Source: Actinacidiphila sp. DG2A-62
GTDB lineage: Bacteria; Actinomycetota; Actinomycetes; Streptomycetales; Streptomycetaceae
Length of the DNA: 64,000 bases
NCBI RefSeq assembly: GCF_035825295.1
Contig: NZ_JAYMGI010000002.1
Span: 5,695,501-5,759,500 of the forward strand
Direction: 5' to 3'
Positions 1-7,726 of this stretch are shown here, piece after piece. Under the pieces are notes generated by a model. The model saw only the letters and a list, made by a program, of their open reading frames with translations. It was not told the DNA's origin and did no database searches. The position numbers and the translations under genes were made by a program. Numbering within the stretch: the stretch's first letter is position 1; the number at the start of each line of letters is the position of its first letter.

Positions 1-161
1 CAGTGACGACCGTAGGAGCGGGGAGCGCCGCGGCACCGGCGAGGGCCGCGGCGGCGGGCACGCATCGGGGAGATCGGGGAGACATGGGGACGGCACGGAT
101 GGCGCGGACGGCAGGGACGACACCGGCAGCGCGGCCGGCACCGGCGCCGCAGGCGGCGCGC

Positions 162-770
162 ATGCCGGCGGCGGCGCTGACGCCACGTGGAAGGAGGGCG
201 GCGGCGGGCCTGGCGCTCACGGCGGCGGTCGCCCTGGCCGTCACCGGCTGCGGGGGCGGCGGGGGAGGAGGCTCGAAGGACGACCCGAAGCCGCCCTCCG
301 CCACGGCCGGCCGGCAGGCGGGCGGCGGCACGGCGGACACCGCGTCCCCGTCGGTCACGCCCACCCAGGTGCTCGCCCAGCTCAAGGGGGAGGACGACGT
401 CATGGTCACCATCAACTCGGCGGTACGCGACCAGGACGGCTTCGTCACCGTCCAGGGCTCGATCGCCAACAACGGCACCTCGCCGTTCAACGCGGTGAAC
501 TGGATGGGTCAGGAGACCGCCCTGGCCCGCTCCGGACCCTCGGTGGCCGGCGCGGTGCTCGTCGACGAAGCCGGCAAGAAGCGGTACTACGTGCTGCGCG
601 ACACCGACGGCCGGTGTCTGTGCACGATGGGGCTCGTCGGCATCAAGCCGAAGGAGACGCGGCCCTTCTTCGCCCAGTTCCCCGCGCCGCCCGCGGACAC
701 CACCCAGGTGGACTTCGAACTGCCCACCATGCCGCCCGCGAAGATCACGCTGTCCGATGGGGAGGGGTGA
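162..770 (+). CDS. Putative lipoprotein upstream of an OmpA-family protein
   Basis: Probable secreted lipoprotein of unknown function. The start at 162 gives a compact signal: two Arg residues, a hydrophobic helix and a lipobox ending LAVTGC about 30 residues in, followed by a Gly-rich spacer. The mature part (VMVTINSAVRDQDGF onward) is a beta-rich domain that ends by the stop at 770. In-frame starts also exist at 3 and 84, but they would place 50 or more residues before the lipobox and none has a well-spaced ribosome site, so the start is uncertain. The stop lies four bases before the likely GTG of the OmpA-like gene, so the two are probably cotranscribed. Confidence 0.7.
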   Translation: MPAAALTPRGRRAAAGLALTAAVALAVTGCGGGGGGGSKDDPKPPSATAGRQAGGGTADTASPSVTPTQVLAQLKGEDDVMVTINSAVRDQDGFVTVQGSIANNGTSPFNAVNWMGQETALARSGPSVAGAVLVDEAGKKRYYVLRDTDGRCLCTMGLVGIKPKETRPFFAQFPAPPADTTQVDFELPTMPPAKITLSDGEG

Positions 771-774
771 CCCG

Positions 775-1521
775 GTGAGCCGTCGAAGCAGGACGAGCCG
801 TCGAGGCGAGACGCCGCCCACGCCCACGCCCGTTCCCGCGCCCACTCCCAAGCCCGCGCCCCCGCAGGCGCGGCGGGGCCGGGCGGCGGCGCGCGGGGCC
901 GTGGCCGTGGGGGCCGTGGTGCTGGTGATCGCGGCGGGCGCCGTGCCGGCTGTCGCGGACGACAACCCGCCGCCGTCCGCGGGCGAGCCCGCGCCCACCG
1001 CGCCGGTGCCGATCGACACCGCCTCGCCGGGGCTGAGGCTCTCCGCGGGCGCCACCCTCGCCCCGCCCAAGGTGCTGGACATCGTCTCGGTCACCGACCA
1101 GAGCACGGTCTCCGCGGGCAAGCCGGAGCAGCGGCAGGAGACGTCGAACAGCACGGTCACCTACGCCCTTCAGTCCGAGGTGCTCTTCCCCAAGGACAGC
1201 GCGACGCTCTCGCCCACCGCGACCTCCCGCATCCAGGCGATCGCCAAGGACATCAACACGCGTCACGTCACGTCACCCATCCGTGTCTTCGGGTTCACCG
1301 ACGACCTGGGCAGCAGCGAGCACGGCGACGTCCTGTCCAAGGCCAGGGCCCAGGCGGTGTACAAAGTCCTGGCAATGCAGCTGACCGCGCTGGGTGATCC
1401 CTCGCACACGTTCCAGGTACGCGGCTACGGCGAGGACTATCCGATTGCCGACAATTCCTCCGAATCCGGGCGGGAGCAGAACCGCCGGGTCGAGATCACC
1501 TTCACGCCACCTGGTGCATAA
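775..1521 (+). CDS. OmpA-family peptidoglycan-associated protein
   Basis: Secreted or membrane-anchored protein with a C-terminal OmpA/MotB-like peptidoglycan-binding domain. The N-terminus is Arg-rich and Pro-rich, then a hydrophobic helix near residues 40-60 acts as signal or anchor. The OmpA domain covers roughly the last 115 residues: VLFPKDSATLS begins the first strand, FGFTDDLGS is the usual GHTD-like segment, and REQNRRVEITF is the family's typical end. I place the start at GTG 775 because GGAGGGG lies nine bases upstream; an in-frame ATG at 757 has no such site. It follows the lipoprotein at 162-770 closely and is followed by a strong terminator. Confidence 0.85.
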   Translation: MSRRSRTSRRGETPPTPTPVPAPTPKPAPPQARRGRAAARGAVAVGAVVLVIAAGAVPAVADDNPPPSAGEPAPTAPVPIDTASPGLRLSAGATLAPPKVLDIVSVTDQSTVSAGKPEQRQETSNSTVTYALQSEVLFPKDSATLSPTATSRIQAIAKDINTRHVTSPIRVFGFTDDLGSSEHGDVLSKARAQAVYKVLAMQLTALGDPSHTFQVRGYGEDYPIADNSSESGREQNRRVEITFTPPGA

Positions 1522-1567
1522 GTGCCTGAGTCCGCCCCCGGACGCGGTACGGTGTAACTCCCCCCTC

Positions 1568-1607
1568 GGGCCGGTTCGCTCTCCCCCCTGCGAACCGGCC
1601 CGTTTCT
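1568..1607 (+). terminator. Rho-independent terminator after the OmpA-like gene
   Basis: Perfect 11-bp inverted repeat (GGGCCGGTTCG at 1568-1578, CGAACCGGCCC at 1591-1601) with a 12-base loop, followed by a short T-rich stretch. It lies 47 bases after the OmpA-like stop. Confidence 0.85.
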
Positions 1608-1646
1608 TATGCCCGGACGGCCGCCGCGGCGTCGTAGATTGCCCGC

Positions 1647-2303
1647 ATGGCGCAGAAGCGGGCGGAGTACGACAAAGCGGGGCGTGGACCAGGGGCACGC
1701 GGCGGGGTGCGGATCGGCCCGCGGGCCGGCGTGCGTGGCGCGGCGGTGCTTGTGCTGACCGCCGCCGCGGCGGGCTGCTCGGTCGGGCAGGGCGCGCCCG
1801 ACGGCTGGCGCTACCAGCGGCACGGCCCGGTCGCCGTGGCCCTCCCCAAGACCTGGCGCGCGACCGCGGACGGCGCGCTGCTGCGCGGCCCCGGTGGCCG
1901 CGCCGACGCGGGGCTGAGCCTGACGGCGACGACCGCGACCCCTTCTGCCGCGGGCCTCGCGGGTTCTGCCGGTCCCGCCGGTCCCGCCGGTTCTGCCGCG
2001 GCAGCCCCCCGGGCAGCCGGGTCAGCCCCCGGAGTCGCCTCCGGTGCCGCCGGCTCGCCGCCCGTACCCGCCGGGGCGCGGCGACAGACGCTCACCCTCG
2101 ACGGCCGCCCGGCCCGCGTCGCCTACTTCGCCCGGCCCGCCCCCGACGGCCGCCCGGCCGACCACGTCGAGGTCCGCGTCGAGGCGCCCGGCGGCACGCC
2201 GCTGACCCTGCGCGCCTGGACCGCCCGCGCCGCGACCCACGATCGCACCCTGCTCGCGGAGATCGTGAACAGCATCGAGTTCCCACGCGGCGGAACCCCC
2301 TAG
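1647..2303 (+). CDS. Putative lipoprotein, Ala/Gly/Pro-rich
   Basis: Small predicted lipoprotein of unknown function. Residues 1-43 form a twin-Arg-containing signal with lipobox LTAAAAGC. A globular region starting DGWRYQRHGP and reading VALPKTW resembles the fold seen in LpqN-type lipoproteins, but I cannot name the family. A low-complexity Gly/Pro/Ala/Ser linker (about residues 95-135) separates it from a C-terminal domain with RQTLTLDGRPARVAYF. A TANNNT -10 box (TAGATT, 1635-1640) ends six bases before the ATG and no Shine-Dalgarno is visible, so translation is probably leaderless. The stop shares a CTAG palindrome with the stop of the convergent DUF192 gene. Confidence 0.7.
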   Translation: MAQKRAEYDKAGRGPGARGGVRIGPRAGVRGAAVLVLTAAAAGCSVGQGAPDGWRYQRHGPVAVALPKTWRATADGALLRGPGGRADAGLSLTATTATPSAAGLAGSAGPAGPAGSAAAAPRAAGSAPGVASGAAGSPPVPAGARRQTLTLDGRPARVAYFARPAPDGRPADHVEVRVEAPGGTPLTLRAWTARAATHDRTLLAEIVNSIEFPRGGTP

Positions 2304-2671
2304 GAAGGGTCGCCCCCGGCGGCGGGCGACACGTCGAGCCGGGCGCCGGGGACCACGCCCCACGCCGCCAGCGTGCCGGCCTCCGCCTCCAGGACGTGCC
2401 GCGCCCGCAGCCGGGGGCGGCCGATCCGGCCGGGCGGCATCGTACGGACGGCCAGCACCCGCAGCCGCCGGTCGAGGTAGGCGACGTCGATCGCGAACCG
2501 CATCCGCACGGTGTGCACGCTCGACGCCGGGGTGAGCAGCAGCGCGCCCGCGAGGCCCTCCGCGCCCAGCAGCCCCCGGGTCCGCGCCCGGTACGACGCG
2601 GCGATGCGCAGCGGCACCGAGGCCGCGGGCGCGCGCAGCGTCGCCTCTCCGTCCTGCCACCGTCGCCGCAA
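2300..2671 (-). CDS. DUF192 family protein
   Basis: Member of the DUF192 family, a small beta-barrel of unknown biochemical role that is often extracytoplasmic in other bacteria; no signal peptide is visible here. The hallmark segment is TVRMRFAIDVAYLD, matching the family's T-x-GM-x-FPIDVVFLD core, followed by a VLEAEAGTLAAWGV segment. The protein is 123 residues. The start is a TTG at 2671 preceded two bases upstream by the strong site AGGAGGGG, so the unusual codon is well supported. It is convergent with the lipoprotein at 1647 and divergent from the prepilin peptidase gene, whose start is only 23 bases away. Confidence 0.8.
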   Translation of the reverse strand: MRRRWQDGEATLRAPAASVPLRIAASYRARTRGLLGAEGLAGALLLTPASSVHTVRMRFAIDVAYLDRRLRVLAVRTMPPGRIGRPRLRARHVLEAEAGTLAAWGVVPGARLDVSPAAGGDPS

Positions 2672-2694
2672 CGCCCCTCCTGTACGGTCGCCCG

Positions 2695-3600
2695 GTGCAT
2701 GTCTATCTGATCGCCGGGGCCGCCGTCTGGGGAATCCTCAGCGGGCTCCTGCTGCCGCGCGCGGCCTACCGCCTCGCGGTCGACCCCGAGCAGCCCTGGG
2801 CCGCGGCGTGCCCCGCCGGCCACCCCGTCCGCGGCTGGCTCGGCCCGGCCCGCTGCGCCGTCTGCGCGGAGGCCGACGCGGAGGCCGACGCGGAGGCCGA
2901 CGCGGAGGCCGACGCGGAGGTCGCGGCGGAGGCCGTGGTCGCCGGGGACGCGGTCAGGGCGGATGCGGCCGGCGCGGAGACGGTCGCACCGGAGACGGCT
3001 CCCGCGGGTGCGGCCGGGGGTTCCTCCGGCGGTTCCACCGGGGGCCGCGCGGTCGGAGCCGGGGGGCGGTACGGGCTCGGGCCGTGGGCCGCCGCCGCGT
3101 GCGCGCTGGCGTGCGCGGCGCTCGCGGACGCGGTCGGCACGCGGCCCGAGCTGGCGGTGTGGCTGCTGCTCGTGCCGGTCGGCCTGGTGCTGGCCCGCGT
3201 GGACCTGATGGTCTTCCGGCTGCCGGACGTGCTGACGCTGCCGGCCGCGGCGGGCACGGCGCTGCTGCTGGGCGGGGCGGCGCTGTTGCCGCGGCACGAC
3301 GGGTCGTGGACCCGGGCGCTGATCGCCGCGGGGGCGCTGGGGGCGGTCTACTTCCTGCTGTTCTTCGCCAACCCGGCGGGGATGGGCTTCGGGGACGTCA
3401 AGCTCGCGCCGACGCTCGGGCTGGCGCTCGGCTGGTACGGCTGGCCGGCGGTCTTCCTCGGCACGTTCGCGGGATTCCTCCTCGGCGCGCTGGCCGGGCT
3501 CGGCCTCCTCCTCGCGCGCCGCGCGACCCGCCGCACCCCCATCCCCTTCGGCCCCTTCATGCTCCTGGGCTGCCTCGGCGCCCTCCTCGTCGCCCCCTGA
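2695..3600 (+). CDS. Prepilin peptidase, A24 family
   Basis: Integral-membrane aspartic peptidase that would process type IV pilin-like (Flp/Tad) leader peptides. The two catalytic Asp motifs are visible: D in VDLMVFRLPDVL and the GFGDVKLA motif typical of A24 peptidases. Several hydrophobic helices fill residues 120-300. The N-terminal cytoplasmic part has Cys residues spaced like a degenerate zinc site (CPAGHP, then CAVC). Between it and the membrane core sits an unusual acidic Ala/Glu/Asp insertion of about 40 residues, encoded in part by a 12-bp tandem repeat. GTG start with -10 TACGGT six bases upstream suggests a leaderless message. No pilin genes lie nearby. Confidence 0.85.
   Translation: MHVYLIAGAAVWGILSGLLLPRAAYRLAVDPEQPWAAACPAGHPVRGWLGPARCAVCAEADAEADAEADAEADAEVAAEAVVAGDAVRADAAGAETVAPETAPAGAAGGSSGGSTGGRAVGAGGRYGLGPWAAAACALACAALADAVGTRPELAVWLLLVPVGLVLARVDLMVFRLPDVLTLPAAAGTALLLGGAALLPRHDGSWTRALIAAGALGAVYFLLFFANPAGMGFGDVKLAPTLGLALGWYGWPAVFLGTFAGFLLGALAGLGLLLARRATRRTPIPFGPFMLLGCLGALLVAP
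2869..2916 (+). repeat. 12-bp tandem repeat inside prepilin peptidase gene
   Basis: Four exact copies of GAGGCCGACGCG, encoding four EADA units, followed by a degenerate copy. The length is a multiple of three, so copy-number change would keep the frame. Confidence 0.9.
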
Positions 3601-3759
3601 CGCGGGGGCGCTGCCCGGTGGAGGAGCAGCTCCCCGCACTGTCGGGCAGCTCCCCGCCCCGTCGGGCAGCGCCCGGCGCCGAGCCGGCGCACCCCCGGCA
3701 GGCGGGGGCGCGACGCCCGGCGCCGACGGCGACGTCGCGGGGCCGCCGGGCCGGAAGCC

Positions 3760-4803
3760 CTACGCCTCGGAGCTCACCGACCAGAGGTTGACGCCCTCCG
3801 GCTCGACGGCGTGGCGGTCGATCTCTGCCAGCTCCTCCGCGGTGAGCGGCGCCGCGCCCACCGCCGCGACGTTGGCCTCCAGCTGCGCCACCGAGGACGC
3901 GCCGATCAGCGCGGACGTGACGCGCTGGTCCCGCAGCACCCAGGACAGCGCGAGCTGCGCGAGGGACTGCCCGCGCCCGGCCGCGACCTCGTTGAGCGCG
4001 CGCAGCCGGCCCACCGTCTCGTCGTTGATCAGCGCCGGGTCCAGCGACTTGCCCTGCGCCGCGCGCGACCCCTCGGGCACCCCGTTCAGATAGCGGTCGG
4101 TGAGCAGCCCCTGCGCGAGCGGCACGAAGCCGATGCAGCCCATGCCCTCCTCCTCCAGCACGTCGAGGAGCCCCTCGTCCTCGATCCACCGGTTGATCAT
4201 CGAGTACGACGGCTGGTGGATCAGCGCGGGGACGCCCATCTCGCGCAGCAGCCGGGCCGCCTCCCGGGTCCGCTCGGGCCCGTAGGAGGAGATGCCGACG
4301 TACAGCGCCTTGCCCTGCCGGACCGCGGACGCCAGGGCGCCCATCGTCTCCTCCAGCGGGGTGTCCGGGTCGAACCGGTGCGAGTAGAAGATGTCGACGT
4401 AGTCCAGGCCCATCCGGGCCAGCGACTGGTCGAGCGAGGCCAGCAGGTACTTGCGCGAGCCCCACTCGCCGTACGGGCCGGGCCACATGTCGTAGCCGGC
4501 TTTGGTCGAGATCACCAGCTCGTCGCGGTAGGGGCGGAAGTCCTGCGCGAAGAGCGTGCCGAAGTTCGCCTCTGCCGCGCCGTACGGCGGGCCGTAGTTG
4601 TTGGCGAGGTCGAAGTGCGTGACGCCCAGGTCGAAGGCCCGGCGCAGGATCGCCCGCTGGGAGTCGAGCGTGCGGTCGTCGCCGAAGTTGTGCCACAGGC
4701 CGAGGGAGACGGCCGGCAGCTTCAGCCCGCTGCGTCCGGTCCTGCGGTACTCCATCGAGTCGTAGCGCCGGTCAGCGGCGCGGTAGAGGTCTCTGATGTT
4801 CAC
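3760..4803 (-). CDS. Aldo/keto reductase, YghZ-like
   Basis: NADPH-dependent aldo/keto reductase of the (beta/alpha)8 fold, 347 residues. The segment HFDLANNYGPPYG and following AEANFG are characteristic of the YghZ (L-glyceraldehyde 3-phosphate reductase) subgroup of AKR enzymes; catalytic Asp and Tyr lie in this block and the Lys in VISTKAGYDMWPGPYGEWGS. SALIGASSVAQLE near the C-terminus is the cofactor-binding loop. The GTG start at 4803 has AGGGG three bases upstream; an internal ATG at 4755 is the alternative. It lies just downstream of the MerR gene on the same strand (23 bases), so the two may be cotranscribed. The physiological substrate cannot be told from sequence. Confidence 0.9.
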   Translation of the reverse strand: MNIRDLYRAADRRYDSMEYRRTGRSGLKLPAVSLGLWHNFGDDRTLDSQRAILRRAFDLGVTHFDLANNYGPPYGAAEANFGTLFAQDFRPYRDELVISTKAGYDMWPGPYGEWGSRKYLLASLDQSLARMGLDYVDIFYSHRFDPDTPLEETMGALASAVRQGKALYVGISSYGPERTREAARLLREMGVPALIHQPSYSMINRWIEDEGLLDVLEEEGMGCIGFVPLAQGLLTDRYLNGVPEGSRAAQGKSLDPALINDETVGRLRALNEVAAGRGQSLAQLALSWVLRDQRVTSALIGASSVAQLEANVAAVGAAPLTAEELAEIDRHAVEPEGVNLWSVSSEA

Positions 4804-4826
4804 GACCCCTGCTTATCACGAGCGGT

Positions 4827-5237
4827 TCAAGCGCGTACTACCTGCCGGTCGCCGCACGAGGCAGCCTCCTCGCGGGCGAGCAGCCTCTCGCGGTACGCGC
4901 GGGCGGTCTCGGTGATCGCGTCGAGCGCGTCCCTGGTGCGGACCAGCTCGTCGATGTGCGCGGAGAGCCGGTCGCGCTCCTCGGCCAGCCGGGCCAGCGC
5001 CGCGTCGGAGTTCTCCTCGCTGGGCGACTCCGCGCACGGCAGCACCTCCAGGATGGTGCGGCTGGACAGCCCCGCCGCGTACAGGCGCTGGATGAAGGCG
5101 ACCCGGTCGGCCGCGGCCTCGGGGTAGTGCCGCTGGCCGCTGGGACTGCGGACGCTCACGAGCAGGCCCTGCTCCTCGTAGTACCGCAGCGATCTGACGC
5201 TGACCCCGGTCCTGGCCGCCAGCTCTCCGATGCGCAT
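4827..5237 (-). CDS. MerR-family transcriptional regulator
   Basis: MerR-type DNA-binding activator. Residues 1-70 form the winged helix (MRIGELAARTGVSVRSLRYY, then EEQGLL and QRHY), followed by a coiled-coil dimerisation helix (residues 75-125, with ERDRLSAHIDELV). Cys residues occur in VLPCAE and near the C-terminus (AASCGD), but no recognised metal-binding arrangement can be assigned. The ATG at 5237 has a GGAGG site and is preferred over an upstream start at 5300. It is divergently placed from the old-yellow-enzyme gene, with a MerR-type operator between them. This suggests that it controls that reductase, and perhaps the reductase downstream of itself, in response to electrophiles or drugs. 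Confidence 0.9.
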   Translation of the reverse strand: MRIGELAARTGVSVRSLRYYEEQGLLVSVRSPSGQRHYPEAAADRVAFIQRLYAAGLSSRTILEVLPCAESPSEENSDAALARLAEERDRLSAHIDELVRTRDALDAITETARAYRERLLAREEAASCGDRQVVRA

Positions 5238-5303
5238 GCCGCCTCCTCGCCTCCCCGGCCGCCGCGGGCCGCCGCGGCCCCGCTGTGACCTGCGGAACAC
5301 CGC

Positions 5304-5335
5304 TTGCCCCTCACATGGATGTCAGGTTTTAGCGT
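5304..5335 (+). promoter_or_regulatory. MerR-type operator and promoter for the OYE gene
   Basis: The imperfect palindrome CCTCACATGGATGTCAGG (5309-5326; 14 of 18 positions symmetric) sits between a -35-like TTGCCC (5304-5309) and a -10-like TAGCGT (5330-5335), giving a 20-base spacer. An overlong spacer with the operator inside it is the signature of MerR activation. The outer CCT/AGG half-sites resemble SoxR boxes. It reads toward the reductase gene at 5390. Confidence 0.75.
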
Positions 5336-5389
5336 AACCGACGTGCCCACGAGAACGGGCCCACGTCACCCCCGAGGAGCAGCTCTCCG

Positions 5390-6553
5390 ATGACCGCCCC
5401 GACCCCCGCCCCGACCACCGCCCCGACCACCGCCCCGTCCCCGCAGACGCCCGCGACGCCCGACGCGGCCGCGTCCGCCGCCCCCACCCTCTTCACCCCC
5501 TACCGCCTCGGCCCCCTCACCCTGCCCAACCGCCTGGTGATGGCCCCCATGACCCGCGTCAGGGCCGCCGCCGGCGGACTGGCCACGCCGTCCATGGCCG
5601 CCTACTACGCCCAGCGCGCCACCGCCGGCCTGATCGTCAGCGAGGGCGTCCAGCCGAGCCTGATCGGCCAGTCCAACCCGGGCACGCCCGGCCTGCACAC
5701 CGACGAGCAGACCGCCTCCTGGCGCCAGGTCACCGACGCCGTGCACGCCAACGGCGGCCGGATCTTCGCCCAGCTCATGCACGGCGGCCGGGTCTCCCAC
5801 CCGGACACCACGGGGCTGCGGCCGGTCGGGCCGTCCGCGGTGGCCGCGGTCGGCGACGTCTTCACGCCGAGCGGCCCGCAGCCCGCGCCGGTGCCGCGCG
5901 CCCTGGAGACCGCCGAGGTCCCCGAGCACGCCGCCTCCTACGCCGACGCCGCCCGCCGCGCGATCGAGGCCGGCTTCGACGGGGTCGAGCTGCACGGCGC
6001 CAACGGCTACCTGATCTCGCAGTTCCTGTCCTCCAACGCCAACCTGCGCACCGACCGCTACGGCGGCCCGGTCGCCCACCGCATCCGGTTCGCCGTCGAG
6101 GCGGCCGCCGCCACCGTCGAGGCGGTCGGCGCGGAGCGCACCGCCATCCGGCTCTCCCCGGGCGCGGAGTTCTGGGGCGTACGGGAGACCGAGGTGCCCG
6201 AGCTGTACGCCGCGCTGCTGGCCGAACTGGCCCGGCTGGAGCTGGCCTACGTCCACCTGGAGGCCACCGCCGGCGACGAGGTGCTGCTCGGGCTGCGCCG
6301 CGCCTGGCCGGGCACGCTGGTGCTCAACCCGGTGCTGCCGATGGGCCCGCGGCAGACGGGCCGCGAGGACGCCGACCGCTGGCTGGCGCGCGGCGCGGAC
6401 CTGATCAGCTTCGGCCGCGGCTTCCTCGCCAACCCCGACCTGGTCGAGCGGCTGCGCGCCGGGCTGCCGCTCGCGCCCGCCGACGAGGCCACCTGGTACC
6501 AGGGCGGCGACGCGGGCTACCTCACCTATCCGGCGTATCAGTACACCGCCTGA
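5390..6553 (+). CDS. Old yellow enzyme (alkene reductase)
   Basis: FMN-dependent NAD(P)H:alkene oxidoreductase of the OYE/NemA family, 387 residues, reducing activated C=C bonds of enones or nitro compounds. After a Thr/Pro/Ala-rich N-terminus the barrel starts at LFTPYRLGPLTLPNRLVMAPM. Visible motifs are ELHGANGYLISQFLSS with NLRTDRYGG (substrate and FMN site), the RLSPGAEF segment, and DLISFGRGFLANPDL near the C-terminus (FMN phosphate loop). A GAGGAG site lies about 11 bases upstream of the ATG. The divergent MerR gene and the operator between them suggest induction by electrophilic compounds. Confidence 0.93.
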   Translation: MTAPTPAPTTAPTTAPSPQTPATPDAAASAAPTLFTPYRLGPLTLPNRLVMAPMTRVRAAAGGLATPSMAAYYAQRATAGLIVSEGVQPSLIGQSNPGTPGLHTDEQTASWRQVTDAVHANGGRIFAQLMHGGRVSHPDTTGLRPVGPSAVAAVGDVFTPSGPQPAPVPRALETAEVPEHAASYADAARRAIEAGFDGVELHGANGYLISQFLSSNANLRTDRYGGPVAHRIRFAVEAAAATVEAVGAERTAIRLSPGAEFWGVRETEVPELYAALLAELARLELAYVHLEATAGDEVLLGLRRAWPGTLVLNPVLPMGPRQTGREDADRWLARGADLISFGRGFLANPDLVERLRAGLPLAPADEATWYQGGDAGYLTYPAYQYTA

Positions 6554-6736
6554 CACCGTCCGACACCGCCGGACACCTGGTGACACCGCCCCCGCGCGGG
6601 GCTCGGGCCCCGCGTGTCGCGGCAACGTCATAGCCGTGTACCAAGCCCCTCCGCGGCTCCTCCCCGGTTCGTCCGCAAGGGCGTTCGCGCAGTAATGTTG
6701 CCGCCGGGCGACGAGCGCAGGAGGGGCTGGTACGCG

Positions 6737-7498
6737 ATGAATCTGCGCGACCTGGTGTACGGGCTGTACTCCCGCAGGGTGGAACGCAGACTCGACGTGT
6801 CGCAGGCCCCCAAGCACATCGGCGTGATCCTGGACGGGAACCGGCGCTGGGCCAAGGCGTCCGGCGGCACCACCGTGCAGGGCCACCAGGCCGGCGCGGA
6901 CAAGATCTCCGAGATGCTCGGCTGGTGCGAGGAGACCGGCGTCGAGGTGGTCACCCTGTGGCTGCTGTCCACCGACAACCTGGACCGCCCCGCCGAGGAG
7001 CTCGTGCCGCTGCTCGGCATCATCGAGGACGCGGTGACGCAGCTGGCCGCGGGCGGCCGCTGGCGGGTGCACCACGTCGGCACCATGGACCTGCTCCCGG
7101 CGCAGACCCAGTCGGTGCTCAAGGAGGCCGAGCAGGCCACCGACGGGGTCACCGGCATCCTGGTCAACGTGGCGGTCGGCTACGGCGGCCGGCAGGAGAT
7201 CGCCGACGCGGTCCGCTCGCTGCTGCACGAGCACGCCGGACGCGGCACCTCCATCGAGGACCTCGCCGAGATCCTCGACGTCGAGCACATCGCCGAGCAC
7301 CTCTACACCCGCGGCCAGCCCGACCCCGACCTGGTCATCCGCACCTCGGGCGAGCAGCGGCTGTCCGGGTTCATGCTGTGGCAGAGCGCCCACTCGGAGT
7401 ACTACTTCTGCGAGGTCTTCTGGCCGGCCTTCCGCAAGGTCGACTTCCTGCGGGCGCTGCGCGACTACGCCGCCCGGCACCGCCGCTACGGCTCCTGA
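6737..7498 (+). CDS. uppS: Isoprenyl (cis-prenyl) transferase
   Basis: Cis-prenyltransferase that condenses isopentenyl diphosphate onto an allylic primer, giving the polyprenyl carrier for peptidoglycan and other cell-wall glycans. The catalytic GVILDGNRRWAK motif lies near residue 30 and the IPP-binding RTSGEQRLSGFMLWQS block near 205-220, followed by YYFCEVFWPAFRKVDFL. The 253-residue length is normal. I start at ATG 6737, with AGGAGGGG about 11 bases upstream; the open frame extends to 6614 but the extra part has no family resemblance. Actinobacteria often carry two such enzymes making different chain lengths, so the exact product is not fixed by the sequence. Confidence 0.92.
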   Translation: MNLRDLVYGLYSRRVERRLDVSQAPKHIGVILDGNRRWAKASGGTTVQGHQAGADKISEMLGWCEETGVEVVTLWLLSTDNLDRPAEELVPLLGIIEDAVTQLAAGGRWRVHHVGTMDLLPAQTQSVLKEAEQATDGVTGILVNVAVGYGGRQEIADAVRSLLHEHAGRGTSIEDLAEILDVEHIAEHLYTRGQPDPDLVIRTSGEQRLSGFMLWQSAHSEYYFCEVFWPAFRKVDFLRALRDYAARHRRYGS

Positions 7499-7500
7499 CA

Positions 7501-7520
7501 CCGGGCCCCGCGGGGGCCGG
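7501..7520 (+). terminator. Possible terminator hairpin after uppS
   Basis: GC-only hairpin (CCGGGCCCC against GGGGGCCGG, one mismatch) three bases after the uppS stop, without a T tract. Confidence 0.4.
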
Positions 7521-7726
7521 GACCACCGCCGCACGCGGCCCCACCAGGGCCGTCCGGGCGCCGTACCCGGCGGTGAGCGCGCGGTGACCGGCCGGTGACC
7601 GGTCGATGACTGTCATATGCATTCGCATGGGCGTGGGCCGATCCGGGCATATCAAGGGCAGACCGGCATCCGGACCTTGGCTGCCGGACCGCAAGACTCA
7701 CCTCTCCCGAGGGGGTTCGTCCACAC

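Noticed and set aside
5366..7534. A 722-codon minus-strand open frame opposite the OYE and uppS genes
   Set aside because: Shadow of well-supported plus-strand genes; no family motifs and repetitive Gly/Arg/Val composition.
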